The notes below the pieces were generated by a model. The model saw only the letters and a program-made list of their open reading frames with translations. It was not told the origin of the DNA and ran no database searches. From Perkinsus olseni (lineage: Eukaryota; Perkinsozoa; Perkinsida; Perkinsidae), in the NCBI GenBank assembly GCA_013115135.1, contig JABANP010000822.1:1-16051 (forward strand): a stretch of DNA of 16,051 nucleotides. The letters are read 5' to 3'. Below, piece after piece: positions 15,631-16,051 of this stretch (its first letter is position 1; every line of letters starts with the position of its first letter). A program made the translations under genes and the position numbers.

Positions 15631-16051
15631 GACGACCGAACACGACGATGCTAAGTGGAGACCTCCGAAAACGACCAGGACCCGTTATGCTCGATACAAC
15701 TGCTACAGTGGAGGACACTGTGAATGATTGCGCCTGTACAGCATGGACCGTCGTCTCGGGGGTTCGCTTGCCACAAGCCACACAACAGTCCTGAGGCGAT
15801 GCTAACACCGTAAAGTGACCTTTTCGACTTCTGCAAAGGTAGGCGTCGATGCTCCAAGGCGTTATTCAGCCTCCCCGGAGATCCCTTTTCACGACTCCCT
15901 TTCCATTCATAACAGATTTTTGCCATACATACTTGGAAAAAATATCTGTGTGTAATAAACTGTGGCGACTTTGTAGATGGCTTACATATACTGCTAATTT
16001 ACAGACAAACTGATTCAATAAGGCATCACCTATGTTGCGCAGACCACCGTG
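15631..16051. other. no supported gene; upstream flank of EF-P
   Basis: The segment upstream of the EF-P start contains short overlapping open frames on both strands without family features. The last 150 bases are A+T-rich (for example GGAAAAAATATCTG). It may contain the EF-P promoter and leader, or part of a gene outside the window. Confidence 0.4.

Overview
The window reads as nuclear DNA of an intron-dense protist, most likely a perkinsozoan (Perkinsus-like alveolate). This is inferred, not proved. The sequence shows very short GT-AG introns (about 42 resolved, nearly all 39-63 nt), many with GTAG-type donors; head-to-tail genes with only 130-190 bp between coding regions; a degenerate Ty3/gypsy-type gag; and protein families that are all eukaryotic. 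No genome search could be run.

Layout. Positions 1-822 hold the 5' part of a decayed LTR retroelement: a possible LTR end, a tRNA-primer-type site at 176, and gag broken by single-base indels. Positions 823-1381 carry no supported gene but contain a compound hairpin. From 1382 to 10731 five plus-strand genes follow one another: the catalytic subunit of RNase H2 (1382-2814), the mRNA export and nuclear pore WD40 protein RAE1 (3005-4654), glutamine-hydrolysing GMP synthase (4805-7275), a membrane-anchored C2 plus PH-like protein (7458-9757), and an intronless DUF3883/NOV_C PD-(D/E)XK-like protein (9886-10731). For the first four, the spliced exons I propose sum to a multiple of three and rebuild continuous family-like proteins, so apparent frame breaks there are introns.

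After a convergent 350-bp spacer, two genes lie on the minus strand: a large secreted or membrane 5'-nucleotidase/metallophosphatase (14081 down to 11081) and an organelle-targeted elongation factor P homologue (15630 down to 14688). Each has one single-base frame break that no plausible intron explains. Between them is a 28-bp minisatellite (14164-14494, about 11.8 copies) with an internal 84-bp higher-order period, next to the 5' end of the nucleotidase gene. The last 420 bases show nothing I can call.

The genes are housekeeping rather than one pathway: ribonucleotide removal from DNA, mRNA export, purine synthesis, lipid/membrane binding, extracellular nucleotide or phosphate salvage, and organelle translation. 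The unusual parts are the micro-intron regime with three long outlier introns holding compact palindromes, the repeated arm/complement/arm palindrome design at several sites, the minisatellite, the EF-P that lacks its last domain and its usual modified lysine, and the intronless nuclease-like gene in an intron-rich array.
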